DNA of 64,000 nt from Pythium myriotylum. Its lineage: Eukaryota > Oomycota > Peronosporomycetes > Pythiales > Pythiaceae. The notes beneath the pieces are model-generated. The model saw only the letters and a program-made list of their open reading frames with translations. It was not told where the DNA came from and did no database searches. Position 1 is the first letter of the stretch. The number at the start of each line of letters is the position of its first letter. The stretch is from assembly GCA_023091665.1 (NCBI GenBank), contig JALJCQ010000009.1, positions 3,348,001 through 3,412,000 of the forward strand. Reading direction: 5' to 3'. Below are positions 61,873 to 64,000 of the stretch, piece by piece. The translations under genes and the position numbers were made by a program.

Positions 61873-64000
61873 TTAGAGACTGTGGTAGAAGATGGCACCG
61901 GCCTGGTCCACGGCGTACAGCGAGCCCGAATCGACCACGACATGGCGCATCTTGCCGGAGACGAGGCTCCAGTTCGGAGAGCCGAGAAGTCCGGAGTCGG
62001 CGCACCAAACATCATCGCCGCTGTTGGTGCCGCATAGATTGATGCCATCGAAAGCAACTTGGCGCAAGCTGCCGCCAAGTTGCACCCACTTGGGATCTCC
62101 ATGGGCTCGGCCACTCCAAATTTCGCCGTTCGCATTAGCACCGACGATACGCCCATTGAGCAGATCGAGGTAACGCAACTTTCCAGGTACCTGACGCCAG
62201 TTGGGGTTCGAGCGGATGTCTGAGTCCGCGCAGAAAATGTCGTCGTTTGACGTCACACCGCATACCTGTTTGTTATCGGACGAGATCATCTTGAGAGCCC
62301 CAGGAATGGAGACCCATGCAGGGTCACCAACAGTAGAGCCAACCCAAAGCTGGTTCGCGCGGTTAACACCCCACAGCGTATCACCATACACGTGGACGTG
62401 AATAAGCTTGCCTGGAACTTGACGCCAGCGCGTCGGAGATTCACCGCGAATATTCTCAGTCGCGCACCAGATATCATCATTGCGGTTCACACCACAGAGT
62501 GTTTTGCCATCAAATGAAAGTTGAACAAGCGAACCATCCAGTTTGGCCCAGTCAACACTCTTCAGTGGCATGTCGTCGCCCTGAGGCAACGCAGAGCAGT
62601 CCACCACCACGAACTGTGACCACTTCGGGTCCCACGAGTCCGCGATCGTCGGGTTCGGGTACCAGCGTCGCTGCCCACTTGTCAATCGATACACCTCTGG
62701 ACGGTTCGGGTCGCACTTGATAGCCTGGCCATCCGGGAGACCGATCGGCGACGGCAACTTCAACGACATGTCCGGCCCGCGAGGAATGCGGCTGCAGTCG
62801 ATCAAGATCGGACGCATCCACACAGGATCCCACGACGCAGCGATCGGTGGGTTCGGGTACCAACGCACAGTGCCGTTCGTGTAGCGGAAGATCGCGGGGT
62901 CGGATGGGTTGCACTTGACGGCTTGACCTTCCGGGATCACTGGCTGGTTGAACGGCATGTCGTCGCCCTGAGGCAACGCAGAGCAGTCCACCACCACGAA
63001 CTGTGACCACTTCGGGTCCCACGAGTCCGCGATCGTCGGGTTCGGGTACCAGCGTCGCTGCCCACTTGTCAATCGATACACCTCTGGACGGTTCGGGTCG
63101 CACTTGATAGCCTGGCCATCCGGGAGACCGATCGGCGACGGCAACTTCAACGACATGTCCGGCCCGCGAGGAATGCGGCTGCAGTCGATCAAGATCGGAC
63201 GCATCCACACAGGATCCCACGACGCAGCGATCGGTGGGTTCGGGTACCAACGCACAGTGCCGTTCGTGTAGCGGAAGATCGCGGGGTCGGATGGGTTGCA
63301 CTTGACGGCTTGACCTTCCGGGATCACTGGCTGGTTGAACGGCATGTCGTCGCCCTGAGGCAACGCAGAGCAGTCCACCACCACGAACTGTGACCACTTC
63401 GGGTCCCACGAGTCCGCGATCGTCGGGTTCGGGTACCAGCGTCGCTGCCCACTTGTCAATCGATACACCTCTGGACGGTTCGGGTCGCACTTGATAGCCT
63501 GGCCGTCGGGGAGACCAATCGGCGGAGGCAACTTCAACGACATGTCCGGACCACGGGGAATGCGGCTGCAATCGATTAGGACCGTGACATCCCACTGAGG
63601 ATCCCATGACGCTGCAACTGGCGGGTTCGGATACCAACGGATGGTCCCGTTCGTGTAGCGGAAGATCGCTGGATCTGACGGATTGCACTTCACAGCCTGG
63701 CCTTCGTTGATCTTGGGTTGGTTGTATGGCATGTCGGCACCACGAGGAACGCTGTCACAATCGATGAGGATAGTCTTCGGCCAGCTTGGATCCCAAGACG
63801 TCGCAATTGTCGGGTTCGGGTACCAACGAATCTGGCCACCCGTAAAACGGAACACTTCCGGGCGAGAGTTATCACACTTCACAGCTTGGCCTTCACGAAC
63901 ATTCGATGGAGGAACCGTGTAGAACTTCATATCAGGACCCTGTGGCAGCGCAGAGCAGTCCACCACCACGAACTGTGACCACTTCGGGTCCCACGAGTCC
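61873..64000 (-). CDS. WYPNP-repeat protein with C-terminal tectonin-like propeller (5' end outside window)
   Basis: Only the 3' part is in the window; the start lies to the right. The visible N-terminal part consists of modules of about 62-66 residues, each with EGQAVKC or DGQAIKC, RWYPNP, SWDP-W and DCS-PRG-DM, that is two Cys and several Trp per module. The C-terminal 230 residues form a tectonin/beta-propeller-like domain with repeated LCGVNRNDDIWCA, WRQVPGKL and QVCGVTSNDDIFCA units. Such domains bind sugars or pathogen surfaces. The regular Cys pairs point to a secreted or wall protein, but no signal peptide can be seen here. Family of the WYPNP module unknown to me. Confidence 0.78.
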   Translation of the reverse strand, partial: DSWDPKWSQFVVVDCSALPQGPDMKFYTVPPSNVREGQAVKCDNSRPEVFRFTGGQIRWYPNPTIATSWDPSWPKTILIDCDSVPRGADMPYNQPKINEGQAVKCNPSDPAIFRYTNGTIRWYPNPPVAASWDPQWDVTVLIDCSRIPRGPDMSLKLPPPIGLPDGQAIKCDPNRPEVYRLTSGQRRWYPNPTIADSWDPKWSQFVVVDCSALPQGDDMPFNQPVIPEGQAVKCNPSDPAIFRYTNGTVRWYPNPPIAASWDPVWMRPILIDCSRIPRGPDMSLKLPSPIGLPDGQAIKCDPNRPEVYRLTSGQRRWYPNPTIADSWDPKWSQFVVVDCSALPQGDDMPFNQPVIPEGQAVKCNPSDPAIFRYTNGTVRWYPNPPIAASWDPVWMRPILIDCSRIPRGPDMSLKLPSPIGLPDGQAIKCDPNRPEVYRLTSGQRRWYPNPTIADSWDPKWSQFVVVDCSALPQGDDMPLKSVDWAKLDGSLVQLSFDGKTLCGVNRNDDIWCATENIRGESPTRWRQVPGKLIHVHVYGDTLWGVNRANQLWVGSTVGDPAWVSIPGALKMISSDNKQVCGVTSNDDIFCADSDIRSNPNWRQVPGKLRYLDLLNGRIVGANANGEIWSGRAHGDPKWVQLGGSLRQVAFDGINLCGTNSGDDVWCADSGLLGSPNWSLVSGKMRHVVVDSGSLYAVDQAGAIFYHSL
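62571..63500. repeat. Tandem 387-bp repeats inside the WYPNP gene
   Basis: The same sequence (from TGTCGTCGCCCTGAGG) starts at 62571, 62958 and 63345. The units appear almost identical at DNA level and encode two WYPNP modules (129 residues) each. Older, more diverged modules continue to the right. Confidence 0.88.

Overview
The window looks like nuclear DNA of an oomycete (Phytophthora/Pythium type). It carries two AA17-type lytic polysaccharide monooxygenases, two elicitin-like proteins with Ser/Thr/Pro tails, an oomycete-style LRR receptor (pseudo)kinase, a chromodomain Ty3/gypsy element, short GT-AG introns (about 48-92 nt), compact spacing, and copies of the oomycete initiator (GCTCATT...) just upstream of secreted-protein genes. 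No tRNA, rRNA or CRISPR locus was seen. Exon joins are manual readings, supported by phase and by protein continuity.

Layout. 1-12476: an almost complete Ty3/gypsy chromovirus-like retrotransposon; its 5' LTR starts left of the window. It has gag, a textbook -1 frameshift site, then protease, RT, two RNase H domains, integrase and chromodomain. A long antisense ORF lies between pol and the 3' LTR. The sense frame is decayed by two nonsense codons and a 2-nt shift. The element sits inside an hAT transposase gene (to 14222) that also carries a separate 522-bp insertion with 8-bp direct repeats. 14320-16465: a two-exon gene of unknown function and a jacalin-like beta-sandwich protein. 17401-20372: two convergent AA17 LPMO genes flanking a small cysteine-rich secreted protein. 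21228-33498: three members of an unrecognised helical protein family (here called ILARL), two mirror-image truncated relics of another family, a Ski2-like exosome helicase and a small RRM protein.

34122-35509: a six-exon secreted LRR protein with a GPI-like tail. 35617-47329: a 3,877-residue SZT2 homologue (amino-acid signalling to TORC1). 47606-51513: a three-PDZ protein, a multipass membrane RING-H2 E3 ligase and an LRRC61-like protein. 52036-53856: two convergent elicitin-like genes. 54006-59852: an LRR receptor pseudokinase whose last exon, with its splice acceptor, is repeated four times in perfect 716-bp tandem copies. 60405-61717: a fourth ILARL gene. 61873 to the right edge: the 3' part of a gene coding for WYPNP modules followed by a tectonin-like propeller, with nearly identical 387-bp internal repeats.

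The region mixes housekeeping genes (Ski2, SZT2, RRM, PDZ, RING) with accessory secreted genes. The items most worth a second look are the -1 frameshift signal, the dead-plus-live RNase H pair, the antisense ORF, the ILARL family and the quadruplicated terminal exon.
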